A stretch of 64,000 bases of DNA from Larix sibirica (taxonomy: Eukaryota > Streptophyta > Pinopsida > Pinales > Pinaceae): positions 1 through 64,000 of the forward strand of contig NWUY0305025858.1 of NCBI GenBank assembly GCA_004151065.3, given 5' to 3'. This document shows, one piece after another, positions 1 to 11,754 of the stretch (position 1 is the first letter of the stretch; every line of letters starts with the position of its first letter). The translations under genes were made by a program, and so were the position numbers. The notes beneath the pieces were generated by a model. That model was given only the letters and a program-made list of their open reading frames with translations, was not told where the DNA came from and did not search any database.

Positions 1-22
1 CACTCATGGGTAAGAGGGGTAA

Positions 23-162
23 GAGGGGTTCGGGTACACTTCCCCGACACATAGCTTAGCTGAGGGGAATCTGGCTGAAGGGAATGAGGGGTTTGGGGAA
101 ACTTCCCCAACACAAAGGGAATCTGGCTTAAGGGAATGAGGGGTTCGGGGATTCTGAGATAG
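23..162 (+). repeat. G-rich degenerate tandem repeat, three starts
   Basis: The motif GAGGGGTTYGGG starts at 23, 86 and 138. In the first two copies it is followed by an ACTTCCCC(G/A)ACAC segment, and copies are separated by GGGAATCTGGCT(G/T)(A)AGGGAAT. Spacing is about 63 and 52 bp, so the units are diverged and one is shortened. The run stops where the gypsy pol relic begins, so it may be part of that insertion or a hot spot at its edge. Confidence 0.7.
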
Positions 163-1206
163 TTGTACGACAAGTGAAGAATACCATTCATTGCCATTCC
201 CCTCATCTTAAGGCCTACCAACATGAAGTCATGGAACTAGAAACCCTTGTTGAGGCTTTCAACATCAGATAAATACCAAGAGCCCAAAATAGGGAAGCTT
301 ATTTGCAAGCTACTGCCGCCTCCCAGTTATCACCCTTGGAAGATTTTGAGGCAAGCAAATTTGAAGTAGAATTGTTGTTCAAACCCTCCGTCCCTTACAA
401 TGTTACCAACTTTAGAGTGTTTGAAGATGACGACCAGATCATAAGTTTTCTTACATGTGTTGATACTTTCAGAGATTCTGTCATAGATGACGAAGAACAT
501 GATAAAAATATGACAGAGTATACTGGTGATACCCCATACCCATCAAATACGGTGCCCAAGTAAGTCCTATCTCTGGAAAAGCTTTTCGATTTAGATAACA
601 AGTTAAGGAAGCGACCCAATGCAAAGTTAAGCAGTTAAAAACTCAACCATCATTTTATCAATTTGGGAATTGCTTAGAACCCTCGAAACATAAATCTAGG
701 GACATGTTGTACAGAGGAAGAAAAGCAAGCTTTCATTAATCTCTTCAACAAGTATCGTGATGTGTTTGCATGAACATATGATGAGCTCAAAACTTATGAT
801 ACCAACATTATACAACATGTAATCCCATTAAAGGTAGATGTAAAACCGTTTCAAAAAGCTTAGAAAGATCCATCACTTGAACCTCAAGTGCAGAAGGAAT
901 TGAAGAAGCTATTGGATGCTAAAATTCTTTTTCAAGTACGACATTCTGCTTGGGTGGCTAATATAGTTCCAGTAAGGAATAAATCGGGGGAGATTAGACC
1001 GTGCGTAGACTTCCGTAACTTGAACAGAGCGTCCAAGAAGGATAACTACCCTGTGTCTTCTATGGACCAAATCTTATAGTGGGTCTCAGGATCTTCAATG
1101 TTTTCCCTCCTAGATGGTTTTTCGGGATACAACCAAGTCTTGGTAGCTGAAGAAGATAGACTTAATACTACATTCCGGACTAAGTGGGGAACCTTTTTAC
1201 CCAAAT
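159..1206 (+). pseudogene. Ty3/gypsy pol fragment: RNase H-like domain, linker, reverse transcriptase N-half
   Basis: This is one continuous reading frame of about 349 codons, broken by roughly seven stops but with no frameshift that I can see. Order of parts: the end of an RNase H-like domain (IVVRQVKN near 159, then AFNI and IPRAQN), a linker with SPLEDFEASKF and KPSVPYNVTNF, a conserved stretch EEEKQAFINLFNKYRDVFA, then the reverse transcriptase fingers and palm (VRHSAWVANIVPVRNKSGE, CVDFRNLN, SLLDGFSGYNQV, TTFRTKWGTF). An RNase H-like domain upstream of RT occurs in some plant gypsy polyproteins. The region carrying the YxDD active site is missing: homology stops after KWGTF, near the join to a gag fragment. 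Several stops look like single transitions, for example FA-stop where the family has Trp. Non-functional. Confidence 0.85.
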
Positions 1207-2246
1207 GCATTTGCCAATTCATGGTTACCATTTTTGGCAACCTTGGACTTACCTGATTTATCCCGGTTGACGAACAACCCCATACAACATCATCCTCTAT
1301 CGCCGGCAATTCCTGTTAAGTTGCCATCAGATATTCCCAAGTTTGACGGAAAGCCTGGACTCCTCGACGCACATTATGACTTACCATCTTTGGTGTTCTT
1401 CGAATTCTTTGATGGATGATAGCATTCAATTGCGTCTTTTCCAGCGTACCCTGATCGGAAGTGCTGCCAAATGGTACATTGAGTTACTCAGTTCTTCATT
1501 AAGCAATAATAATTCCTTGGCAGTGGCTTTTCTTACGCATTTCCAGCTACCTATACGATATGAAACTGGAACTAAACTTTTGACATCATTGCGTCAAAAC
1601 ACTGCCACTCACATCTCCGATCACATTCATGAATGGAGATGACGGCGGTGGCTTATTAAAGCTCGGATTCCTGATGAACTATTTGCAGATTGGTTTATTA
1701 AGTTTTTGTTACCTACCATTGCCAGGGATGTTGCTTTGGTCGGGGCATACACTGAGAAGAAAGCTATTCGTCGTGCCCAGCATATAGATCTTATCTATTC
1801 TCAGTCTGGCACATTATACGACATTATTCCGCATGCTCCACGGTCGTCAACTGATCCTCAAAGACCCAACCCAAGACCTCATGCTAATAGCGTGGTCGGT
1901 TCTACTTCTTCTGTTTCCATTGGCCAGTTAAGTGGACAGCTTAGTCAAATGACCATAGCTACTAAACCCGCTTCTACTGTGCCTGAACCTCAAACTACGT
2001 CTACCCCTACTCAGACCTCTGAGGTGAATTCGGTGCAATCCACACAACCGAAGAATCCTTAGCAACCTAGAGGAAAGAAGAAGAACAATAATAAGTATAC
2101 TGCTTCCTCTGAGAAAGGGACTTCTACAACCCAAGATACAAATGCTGGGGGCACCAAGGAGAATAAAAAGTCTAAGTTTCCCTGCAAGCTTTGTGGGGGA
2201 GATCATATTACTCATCAGTTCCCAAGGATGGAAGATACTCAATGAT
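1207..2246 (+). pseudogene. Ty3/gypsy gag (capsid-nucleocapsid) fragment
   Basis: Gag encodes the particle protein that packages retrotransposon RNA. The N-terminal part (LDLPDLSRLTN, LPSDIPKFDGKPG) is in one frame to about 1345. The rest is in a second frame up to the stop near 2246, with internal stops at 1640 (TGA in EWR-stop-RR) and 2060 (TAG). Visible capsid motifs are LWCSSNSLMDDSI, LRLFQRTL, AAKWYIELL, THFQLPIRYETGTKLLTSL and ATHISDHIHEW. A Pro/Thr/Gln-rich stretch follows, then a zinc knuckle starting at 2183 (CKLCGGDHITH) whose last Cys is replaced by Phe. The fragment follows an RT fragment directly, the reverse of normal gag-pol order, so this is a join of two pieces. Confidence 0.85.
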
Positions 2247-2690
2247 CCCTTGGTTTGCAAGTTTCTTCTTAGCAGACTGCAGTCTTTAATAATCCATTTA
2301 TTGCCCAGCAATAACAAAGCGAACTATCTTGGAAGAGGGGCATTGAACCCAAGGAGCATCATGCATGGAGGGCGTTTTATCTTGAGGGTTGAATAAACCC
2401 TTGTGTGAAACTTGTGTATTCTATATTGTAGAGTGCTCTATGTAGGATTGCCTTGTTGGTTACTTGTATGGAGTTATGTCCTTATATTATGTTAGCCTCC
2501 CTCACTTATTGTATATATAAAGGAAAGAGAGAGCTCTTGTAAATATTATCATCATTGTACTCTATTATTTTTATTGTCTTGGATCAATCTTGTAGGGAGC
2601 AAGATGCTAGGGTTAATTAGGAAACTCCAGGAGCAAGATGCTAGTGTTAATTAGGAAATCCTAGGGGAAGACAAAGAGAAAGATATATTT
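2247..2690. repeat. LTR-like segment with a 34-bp direct repeat
   Basis: No coding sequence. A TATA-type box (TATATATAAAGG, near 2511) is followed by a purine-rich GAGAGAGCTCTTG and an AT-rich tail, which is the layout of a plant LTR promoter region. A 34-bp unit beginning GGAGCAAGATGCTAG occurs twice, at 2596-2629 and 2630-2663, with four differences. I could not find matching LTR ends or a target-site duplication, so the LTR call is tentative. Confidence 0.45.
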
Positions 2691-2691
2691 C

Positions 2692-3148
2692 TTGGATGTT
2701 CATGGAGAGATTGCTGATCCTAGCCATTACAGGACGATCATGGTTGGTCACACGTTCTCGAAGCTCTACGCCAATGCCCTTCATCTGAAGCTATCTGAGG
2801 AGCTTGAGTGGAGACACCTTCGACCTAGAGGACAGGCCGGATTCCGACCTGCGCATCCGAGCATTAATCACATTCTTACGCTCCGAGCCATTATTTAGGA
2901 GGTGAGACACTGCTCTTTTCAAGTCCATTGCTTTTTTGTATACTTTTCAAGAGCGTTTGACTCGGTCCCGCAGGAGGCCCCTATACCAGAGGCTAAGAAA
3001 CATTGGCATTTCCGACAGCCTGTTGGCTACCATCATGCGTCTTTACGAGTCTGTCTTTGACCGTCTTCGCACAACGCCCGGGGTATCATATTTGATCGAG
3101 AGCACTATTGGGGTCAAACAAGGATACCCCCTCTACCCCACTTTGTGA
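2692..3148 (+). pseudogene. LINE (non-LTR) reverse transcriptase fragment, pol II-like fingers to palm
   Basis: Reverse transcriptase of a plant non-LTR element. The first part (SHYRTIMVGHTFSKLYANAL, QAGFRP, HILTLRAII) is in one frame through a TAG at 2896 and on to the palm motif SRAFDSVP, where the usual Asp of the FxDF motif is Tyr. A frameshift near 2978 leads to LRNIGIS, IMRLYESV, LRTTPGV and GVKQGYPLYPTL, the region just before the YADD active site. The C-terminal half of RT and the endonuclease are missing. It differs in sequence from the LINE pieces near 30-31 kb. No target-site duplication or poly(A) seen. Confidence 0.85.
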
Positions 3149-3715
3149 AAAATTTGAATTGGTGAGTTGGCATGATGGCAGACATGTTGAGGCACATTGC
3201 TATAATATCATATATTACATGTGGGGTTTGCCTTGCACACATTTTCATGCATCATTGCTACTTGCAGTGTTGCTTGATAAAACCCTAGCCGTTGCACACT
3301 AGTTGAGGAAAACGTCCACTCTTGAGGCTCCTTGTGACACACATTTATGAGGATCTTTTATATGTATGAGCCACAATTATGGCTAGAGGAGGTTGCTTGC
3401 ACCATTTTCTATGTTATGGTTGAGGACGTCAACCTTTATGGGAGGTTTTTTTTACATTTAATGAGGGACGTTGCCCTTGGATCTCACCTGTTGCACACAT
3501 GTTCATGCATTATTGCTACAGGGAGGAGATTCATTGCACATCTCATGAGGACGTTCCACATTTGAGAGCTCACATTTGCTATATATAGAGTGTTTCATCT
3601 GGTCTAGTCACCATCTCCCATACATCATTCTTCATTATGGAGTTGTACACCTTAATCATGGCATTCTGTAAAACTTGCTTCTTAAAAACTAGAAGGCTTT
3701 GCATCAATGATGGAA
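3149..3715. repeat. LTR-like or 3' flank DNA with degenerate repeats
   Basis: No supported gene. The phrase TTGCACACA-TTTCATGCAT-ATTGCTAC occurs near 3233 and again near 3491, and GAGGACGT-type phrases recur (3422, 3548). A TATA-like box (GCTATATATAGAGTG, near 3579) precedes the copia relic that runs on the other strand. It may be LTR DNA of a third element. Short ORFs here have no visible domain. Confidence 0.35.
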
Positions 3716-5960
3716 GACATTAGTTGTACTTAATTAAAAAACTTCTTGGGAGGGTTACTTTAAATGAAGTCTTAGGAGCTCCAACTTGCTCTTGTGCATC
3801 TTGTAATGTTTGGGTAAACCACCTAGGCTTTCTGGCTGGACTGGAAGGTAAAAGAGGCATCCCTTGCACTTTTAGAAGCTTGTTTATATAAATCCGATTT
3901 ATTTGGATTCTGTGGATTAGCCTTTGGATCGCAAGGCGATCCTCTACCTCCTCATTCTCTATCGGAGGTTCTTGAGACTTGGAGGACCATGCATCCTCGT
4001 AAAACTTGACATCTTTGGTCACAACTATCTTCCATTGAGATGGAATGTAAACTCTGTAAGTTTTATAGGTCTCACTGTAACCCACAAAAGTACCCTTTAA
4101 ACTAGAAAGTTATAGCTTAGTCCTTTTCTCATAAAGAATATTAATATAGACAAGACAATTGGAAACGAAGAAGTGTGCTACTTGAGGCTTTTCACTGTGA
4201 ATGCCTCCTCCGGTGTCTTGTCCTTCAAAACTATGTTAGGACACCTGTATAGAATATAGACGGTTGTAAGATATGCTTATGCTCTAAGACATGTGGGCAG
4301 ATATAGATCATGAATCATAGATTTAGCTGTCTATATTTTGGACCTGCTCTTCCTCTATACAACCCCATTGTAAACTCCTCCTTGATTATTGCTTCCTTGC
4401 AAAAGGTGTCAAACTCCTTGGAATTTTACTCCCCTCCATTGTTAGATTTAAACACTCTTCTTCTTTCTTGTTTTATTTTGCACAAAAGCTTTAATCTCTT
4501 GAAACATAAGAAATGTTACTTTATAAAGAAGGTTAAGTCATGGGTCAACATCCATCTAAATGGATTAGGTCAATAATCTCTCTCAACTTATGCTCGCTGC
4601 TAGGAAGAAAAGCAACCTTGCAATGCTTGTAAAGTGCCCAACGCTTGCACAGTCCTTTCTTCTCTACCTTGAAATCTGGTAATCCCTGCACCATGTCCTT
4701 CAAGATTGGCAATGCTCCATAGTGTAAGCTACCTAGCCTCTTGTGCCAAAGCTTGCACAAGTTGTCACTGTTATGCACTAGAGTTCTCACAGGATCTTCC
4801 TGCAACTTGTATTGACCAGCCTCTCGAATATCTCTGGCTAAAACATGACTAGGATCCAAGATCTCTTCTAGATGAGGACTAGCTGATCATCAAACTCAGT
4901 GATAATCCTAGGTCTATTACTACTTAAACTGAAAGGATATTCTTAGTTAAACTAGGTACATATAAAACACCATTGAGTTCAAGGATTTCACCCGATGGCA
5001 TTTGGAATGAGATAGATCCCACTCCTACTACTGGATATGTGGCATCATCACCAAACTCCACTTGTATGCCTGCCTCTTGCTTTGGAAGTTTGCTGAAGTC
5101 CTTCTTGTTAGAGGTCAATATGTATGGATGCTCCACTGTCCACTTACCATCTGACACCAGACACGGTGCTGGAAAAAAGGCATTATACCATGGAGAAGTG
5201 TCTCAAGTTTGGGCGAAAATTAATCTACTCCAAAAAATGCTTTTGCACTCCCTGTAAACCGTGTCTGATGCTGTTGCTTTCTCTCCCCTTCTTATCATGA
5301 CACTAAGAAGCATAATGGCCAAACTTTTGACACTTGAAACACTTGATGTGGCTAAAATCCTTTTTACCCTAATTATAGGAATTTTCATTCTCTTGCTTTC
5401 CTTTCTAACCCTTCCTAGGTCCTCCTTTCGTACTGCCATTCATCATCTTGCTGATGAGGGCTATATTATGCTTTTCCTCCTCTAAACTTGCAACACTCTC
5501 CAATCTCATCTCCTCCTATATGAAATTATCTAATAACTTCAAGGTGATAAGATTTTCTCGGGCACATACACCTCGAACAAAAGGTTACCAAGAAAATGAA
5601 AACCCATTCAAGGCTATGGGTACTAATTCTTCACTCTTTACCTCTTCTCCAACTGTTGCAAGCTGATCACAAAGTTCAGTAATCTCAAGTGGCTATAGTA
5701 TTTGTCTTGCTCATCTGTGTGGCTTAAAGCTTATTCTTCAGAAGCATCTTTCAATTGATGTTCTAACTCTGACAAAGAGTGACTAGAGCATCAAACATCT
5801 CCTTACTTGTGGTCTACTTGGCGATGTGAGGGATCAAGTAATTCTTCGTGCAGTTGAGGATGACTTGCTTTGTCTTAGCTTTCTCTTTTTAATATTTTGT
5901 AAATTCCACAGGATTTATAGGCTCTACAACCTTGGTCTCTACGAAGTCCCAAAGAATCAC
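3716..5960 (-). pseudogene. Ty1/copia gag-pol relic
   Basis: Read on the minus strand, the parts are in normal copia order. Gag: broken pieces near 5960-5440 (ATVGEEV, RENLITLKLLDNF, RLESVASLEEE), then a CCHC zinc knuckle at about 5302-5343 (CFKCQKFGHYAS, then a TAG where Gln is expected, then C). Protease-side region 4924-5157 (VEFGDDATYPVVGVGSI, LNGVLYVPSLTKNILSV). Gag-pre-integrase 4545-4859 (LWHKRLGSLHYGALPILKDM, GLPDFKVEKKGLC). A degraded integrase core lies about 4085-4545. The integrase C-terminus is at 3720-4085 (VGYSETYKTYRVYIPSQ, KDVKFYED). RT and RNase H are absent. Many stops and frameshifts; inactive. Confidence 0.85.
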
Positions 5961-6440
5961 GCTCCTCCAATATCATCTAAAAGGAAAGATGGGTGGGAAG
6001 CACCAGCAGCACACATAGTTAGCAATTTCATTGTTGATCGCCCACTTACTGCAAGCAACAGCAGCACTAACCAGAAGGAGGGGCGGCTCGCTATCGCTCA
6101 ACGGAATCCCACCCCTATCCAAATGATCAACTTTGATGGTTTTTTTTAGATAAATGCATGTTTATTCTTAGCAAACGCTAAGGCTTTGTATTTGTAAATT
6201 AGTAAGAAGCTAGCTGCTTCCATAGTAATGGTCTTACTTACGATGTTATGCTAAATCAGTTTATTTGCTTACTTTATCTCTGAAGACGTGTTTTAAAGAA
6301 CGCTCTCAAAGGACATTTGTACGCGATGTATCCCTAGTTTATATTGTCTGAAGAATGAGGCTTTACTCTCTTAGGTAATATGATATATAGATAACTGGAC
6401 TAAGCAATATAGGAGGATTTAGTCATTAAGCTCTAATTTA
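5961..6440. other. Spacer, no gene seen
   Basis: Contains a mildly Ala/Ser/Thr-rich open stretch ending near 6149, then AT-rich DNA. No retroelement motif, RNA gene or clear repeat was recognised. Confidence 0.4.
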
Positions 6441-7075
6441 CACAAGCTCTATAATCTCCACTACTAATGGATGTGGCCCATAAAATTAATAGTGGTGTTC
6501 TGACAGAAATAAAGGATAATTTATACACCTTTGTCATAAACATGGGATGTGACCTTGCAGATTGGTTGATATACCATGTAGCAGTCACTTCTGTAAGAGT
6601 GCATTTGAAAAGGTGCAATCAAATAGTATCATCTATAATTTTTTTGAAGAACACCATAAGTTAAAACACATAATACAATTACAGGGATCCTCACCAGCGC
6701 GTCCTTCAAATTTGGGAATATTAAAAGGTAACTTTGTCGGTAGGGGTGGCTAAATAGGATCATGCTGAATGGAATCACCCATAAGCTTAGTCAGATCAGG
6801 AAGGTTTGGACTAGACATGAATGGTAACTGTGTCCTACGAAGGTAAGGGGAATATTAATTAGCCGTGGCCTTTTTTGGGAGCACATTAATAGCAGGTGGA
6901 ATGTGTGCAGCAAGGGGAATGTTTACTACAGGAGGAATATTAGCACCAGCTAGTGCGTTTGCAATGGGCGGCATATTAGCACCAGTGGGTGCATTTGGAT
7001 TTGGGGGATTGGCATTATGAGCCATGTTACCAAATGGACTATTCAATGGAGTATTCACAATATAATTAAAGGAAG
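6441..7075 (-). pseudogene. Second Ty3/gypsy gag fragment
   Basis: On the minus strand a Pro/Ala/Asn-rich N-terminus (NPPNPNAPTGANMPP, 6855-7058) leads into the gag capsid signature in several frames: PFMSSPNLPDLTKLMGDSI, LPTKLPFNIPKFEGRAGEDP, LWCSSKKIIDDTI, LHLFKCTLTEVTATWYI. The same signatures, differently spelled, occur in the gag at 1207-2246, so the two are from related families but are not copies of each other. At least three frameshifts and one TAA are present. No zinc knuckle or pol follows. Confidence 0.75.
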
Positions 7076-7554
7076 ATGCACTAAAGGGTTAACTTTACTC
7101 AACAGAGTTTGAAGTATATAAACTCGAAGGTGAACTTAGGGCTTGTCCCCAGAGAGGGGAGGGTTGGGGCCCCCCGTACAGCGTTGCCTGGTGCGGAGTG
7201 AACTGACTAACGATCGAGTGAACTGAAACTCTGGGGTACTGGTCCTTCCTTCTCTCTCGGGTATGGATTTGACAGAACGTGTCCTCTTGAACTCCTATCC
7301 ATTGGTGAACATCTCTCTTGTGTGTGTGTGGGTTCCTTCACTCTGGTCCGGTGGGAACACGTAATGCCTGGGAGTATCGGTTGTAAGGGTAATCGGTGCA
7401 CCCACCTCACTCACACGACTTCACTTCCGCCACTGAACTTCCGCATCCGCTCTTGTTCGCTCTGCTTCCATCTTTCTTTAACTGAACTGAACTGAATATC
7501 TGTTTGAACTTAATTTATCTCATATATAATATAGGTATAGCTATCGGTAGAGAG
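7076..7554. other. Spacer with short repeats, no gene seen
   Basis: GAGTGAACTGA occurs at about 7196 and 7218, and a short (TG)n run lies near 7320. GAGTGAACTGA-TAACGAT resembles part of the 82-bp repeat at 23860. The 67-residue minus-strand open stretch at 7207-7410 has no recognisable feature. Confidence 0.4.
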
Positions 7555-7905
7555 GTTAGAGTAGAGGATGTATGGATCAAGAGCAGAGGATGTAGGGATC
7601 GAGGATCAAGGGTATAGGATCAAGGTTCCCAAGGCTTCTTGTAAGGATGTTACCAAGGCAGTTACCAAGGCTGAGGTTCAAAGGCATATTCCCAAGTCTG
7701 ATTTACCAAGGATAGTCCCACCCAAGGAGGTAAGAGGGGTTCCCAAGTAAGAGTTTCAGGAAGGTCCCAATGAGGTATGAGTATGTAAAGGTTCGTTCAG
7801 AGGCAGTATGGAGTTTCAGGAGGGTCCCAAAGAGGTTAAGTCTGAGGGTACCAAGGCTGGAGGGATAGAGGTTAAGGATCAAGGGCTGTGTATCTGTCCG
7901 GGTTC
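7555..7905 (+). repeat. Degenerate TCCCAAG / GGATCAAGG repeat array
   Basis: Short phrases such as GGTTCCCAAG, GATCAAGG, CCAAGGCTGAGG and GGTCCCAA recur without a fixed period. Two longer copies, GAGTTTCAGG(A/G)(A/G)GGTCCCAA(T/A)GAGGT, start at 7751 and 7811, exactly 60 bp apart. The same vocabulary appears at 13835-13935 (same strand) and at 49010-49640 (opposite strand), so this is a dispersed family. Confidence 0.65.
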
Positions 7906-8559
7906 AGTGGGAAGCCGTTACCAGTCAGTGGGAACACGTCATGCATGTATCGGTGGTTCAGTTAATCGGTGCACCACCTCACAGACTCCATCATCCATCT
8001 CCTTTGGCCGCCCCTTCCGGCCAGGCTCTCATCCTCGATCGGGTAACCTAATTGGATCGGGTAACCTAATCCATCACATGTCATCAACATCATCAACTTC
8101 TACGTGTCTCTGTAGGACTCCTCTGTAGGGAGGCCTCTTTAGGAGTAAACCCATTGAGTAGTCCCCATTGGAGTATGCCCCTTCTCCCTGTGAGTATCTG
8201 TAGGAACCCTGTTCCGTCTCGGTAAGTGAAAGGGGAGCAGATTGAATCTTACAGTTTGACGTCGGGATGGCCCATCTGATGGTTCAACGGTTGGTTGGAC
8301 AGATTAGGTCTGAGGAAGAGACAAGGAGACACGGGCAGCAAGAGACCCACTTTGGCAAGCAGCATAAGCAGAAGGATTCATCAGTTATCAATCCGTTGAA
8401 ATCAATCAATCTCGTCAGTTGGTAACAGGCTTAAGACACTCCATATGTAAACAACTTGGTGGCTCAATCCCTTTCATCTGGTGGATCAATGGTTGAAGTG
8501 TGATGATGGTATCGCTCTAGTGGTTGCACATATTTGTTTGTAGCACCCTATCGTGGCAC
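7906..8559. other. Spacer with a 16-bp tandem duplication
   Basis: GATCGGGTAACCTAAT occurs at 8037-8052 and 8055-8070. The rest holds GTAGGNNC-type phrases (TGTAGGGAGGCC, TGTAGGACTCC) but no recognisable gene. Confidence 0.4.
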
Positions 8560-8850
8560 ATATTGGACACCCCTATCAGTAGATGTTGGCCATCAATCTA
8601 AGTAACCACCAGTTATAGATCCCCCAGACCCAAAAGGAAGGAGTTAGTTCTACGTGACCTGTTCTCGACCCCATTATTATTGCCTAGGAAGGTTTTAGTC
8701 CACACCAGTTTCAAATACCCCCAGTTAGACATGCGTTACTGTTGGATGTTACCTCTTGTGCGTGCCCAGAAGGTTTTTAGTGACCCACAGTTCACATATC
8801 CCATGCCCAGTTAGACGTGAACAGTTAGCCATCCACCCAGGAAAGGAAGG
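8560..8850 (+). repeat. Degenerate tandem repeat, period roughly 100 bp
   Basis: The unit can be followed as AGAAGGTTTTAGTG(A)CCACAGTTCA-ATA-CCC-CAGTTAGACRTG. Copies are centred near 8690-8735 and 8768-8822, and a poorer one lies near 8590-8650. The array has no coding features. Confidence 0.45.
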
Positions 8851-11750
8851 GTGGACTCACCAGCTCGATACACTGTGTTCAGGAGGTTGTTGCCACAGGG
8901 AAGAAGGGGACTACTCTATTGGATAGATACTCAATTTGAATATTGACAGGGAAGGGAAGGGGGTAAAGTGAAAGGGAACTGGTAGAATGGGGGAAGCGTA
9001 CTGTTCCTTCCTGGGTGACGGTGTCTGGGCAGGCGTATTGAATGCGGGTATGGTATCGTTAATGCGAGAGGGGGTGTGGGTCTGCGTACTGGAGAATGCG
9101 GGTATGTAGAACCCTTGGAAGAACCTTTTTTTCCTTTCGACTTTCACCGGGAAGGTGCGTTAAGCCGCTTGACATAGTATGGATAGGGGCGAGGCAGCCA
9201 CTTTATTGAAAGGGGTAGAAGTGAAGCCGCTCCCACAAGGTACGAGGAGGAAGGGGTTTAAAGTAAGGGTGAAAAAACCAGTTGAATCACTCGACTGAGG
9301 TATGAAGGAGAGGCCCCCCCGCTCTATTCAGACCTCCATTTTTCACAGTTATGTCTGTTTCAAAGTGTTCTGTAAACATTAATATAATGTGCCAGGGAAA
9401 TGAAATAAGGCAGCTTCCTTCCTGGCTACTAGCGCTTACACACTCAAAGCAAAAGCCTTAATTTCTTATTTTATTTATGTCTATGTCGGGACGGTTTAGG
9501 AAGGCATAAATTAGAAAAAAATTACCATTTTGGGGAATAAGATGACCATATCCAGCAATTGTAGCAGCGGAGTGATGATTCCTGCTCCAGACAGAGTTTC
9601 ACGAGACGCTATAGACCTGACTCTATGATTGGTATGAGGGATGTATGTGGAAAAAACAAGCTTGTAACGAGAAAGCAAGATATACCCTTATTACCAGCAG
9701 CTCCCAACTCTGTGGCATCTTCTACAATGTCCAGGAACAAGTTTTACTATGAGAATTTGTTTACTGGAAATGATGCAGCTCAGGCAGGAGACTTGTTGCG
9801 CGTCAATTTTTCCGATCTGGTAGCTGCGGCTTAATTCTTGCTACGACACTCTTATCAATTAGATCGATGCCAGTTCCCGTATCTTTTCTTAAATGGGAAA
9901 GCGACCGACGGGAAGCAAGAGGTTTCAATGATCCGGCTGTTATGTTATAAAACTTACCATCTATTGTTGTTAGAAAACTTGGACCTGGAATAGACATCCC
10001 AACCAATAATACCAGTTTAATAGTGGCAGGAACTGCTGTCTGCTTTGTATGTTGGAATCTGAGTTCCTTATTTTGTTCTTTTCACTCAATTGGGTCAATA
10101 GGTTTAAGGGCTAAATAGTAGGTATAATAATCTTTTACAAGGGCAGCAATCAATTATAATGTGAGCTATCCGTCTTTTGTGATCGAGGAGTCAAGAAGAT
10201 TCTCTTTGGCGGAATGGTTTCAAAAGGCATCGTGGTTTGGGAAAGAGCGGGAGAGAAACCGGTCCATATATAGCTTTTAATCTCCTGTCCAGCTATTAAT
10301 TCGTCTGAGCAAATAAAAAGGTTTGGATTCTGTCTTCAATAAAAAGGGAAGTGAGGAAGCCCACTAAAGGACTGTAAACAATAGAGTTATTCTCCAGTAG
10401 GCTATCTATAAATAAGTCCGGAAATAGTTCACGGAGAGAAGAGGAAGCTTAGCGACCAATCCTGTAAGTAAGCGAAGCGATCAAGTAAGGCAAGCTATCC
10501 TTCCTTCCCCTCGCTCTTAACTTCAGAGATGAAATAGATGGGAGTGAGCGACCCATATTACCTTTTGTATACGGGATTACTTAAGAAGTGTTACCTATAG
10601 CTACCAACCTCACCACCTGGCGTCTTTACAACCTTTGCATAGACTGGCAGCTTGGCTCACTTCCCTTTCCTTTGTGCTAGGCCATTTAGTTAATTAAGGG
10701 ATATTACTTATTCCATCCATACTTCACTGGTTACTATTGGGTGGGTCTTTATATACATTATTTCGTTATATCATTTAGACTTCGTTCCTTGGGGCGATTC
10801 TTAATAAACTTTCATTGCTATTATTGGGAACCCACCTTTTATATTAGATTATGAAGACCCAGAATATATAGTTCTTCCGCGAAGGGACTTGTCTTCATAA
10901 ACTTCTTATGGATATGATCCATTCCATGCCTTATCTTTATAAATATATTATTTATTCGCTTCGAACCTTGACTTTCAGTGCCACAGGAAAACAACCAGTG
11001 GTGGGATTGTTGGCGTGGCAACTGCCCTGTTGGGTTGGATTTGCTACAGCCTTATGAGATCGTACTTATGTTTAATTTTTTATTAGCACTCACAAATCTA
11101 TTACACCGGGCGCCCAAACCGGGTACAGCTTTATATGGAATGGATGGGGATCTTCTCACGAAGCCAGAACCTTGGGGCTTAATGTGCTCCATAAATAGGA
11201 GGGAATGCTTTTACAGACAGACCTTTTATGTTCTTACTTATAATGCTGCTTTGGTTTGGAAGCAAAGGCATACTGGGTACCCTACTCTCACAGGATCAAC
11301 ACTTAGAACTTTACAATAAATCCCTTCCCTTTACTTACTGCCTCTTCACCCAACAAACAACCGCTGGAGTCTAATTGGAAACAAGCCCAAATAGAAAAGC
11401 TTATATTAGTAGAAGAGGTGCACGTAGAGAGATAGGCAGCAGGTTACACGTTGAACTACACGATCAATGTAGGTTCATTTAACTAACTCTGACAACTTGT
11501 GTTCTAATTAGTTGTAATGAACTATCCCACTAGTTGAGAAATAAGAATTACTTTGCAACTATCCTATTTCAATTTGAAGAAATTCTATTTCTAAGTGTTA
11601 TTTTGCCTATCTATGTTGAACACTATTCACACCGATAACCTTCAACAAAGCTGCACCATTAATTAAAACACCATTTGAATGACTCTATCTTCTCTAGTGC
11701 TTTAGCGGAAAGTTCAGAAGAAGCTTACTATTTCACTCCACTGCTAAGAG
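8851..11750. other. Spacer, no gene recognised
   Basis: A few open stretches of 60-113 codons occur (for example 9625-9834 and 10978-11319), but none has a recognisable domain, a plausible upstream context or a partner, and their lengths fit chance. Local phrases such as GGAAAGGAAGC, AAGTAAGG and GCGAAGCGATCAAG are common in plant mitochondrial spacers. No tRNA or rRNA was found. Confidence 0.4.
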
Positions 11751-11754
11751 TTAT

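Noticed and set aside
2400-3715. A complete LTR retrotransposon bounded by 2.4-2.7 kb and 3.2-3.7 kb LTRs
   Set aside because: The two LTR-like regions do not match each other, and the DNA between them is a LINE fragment.
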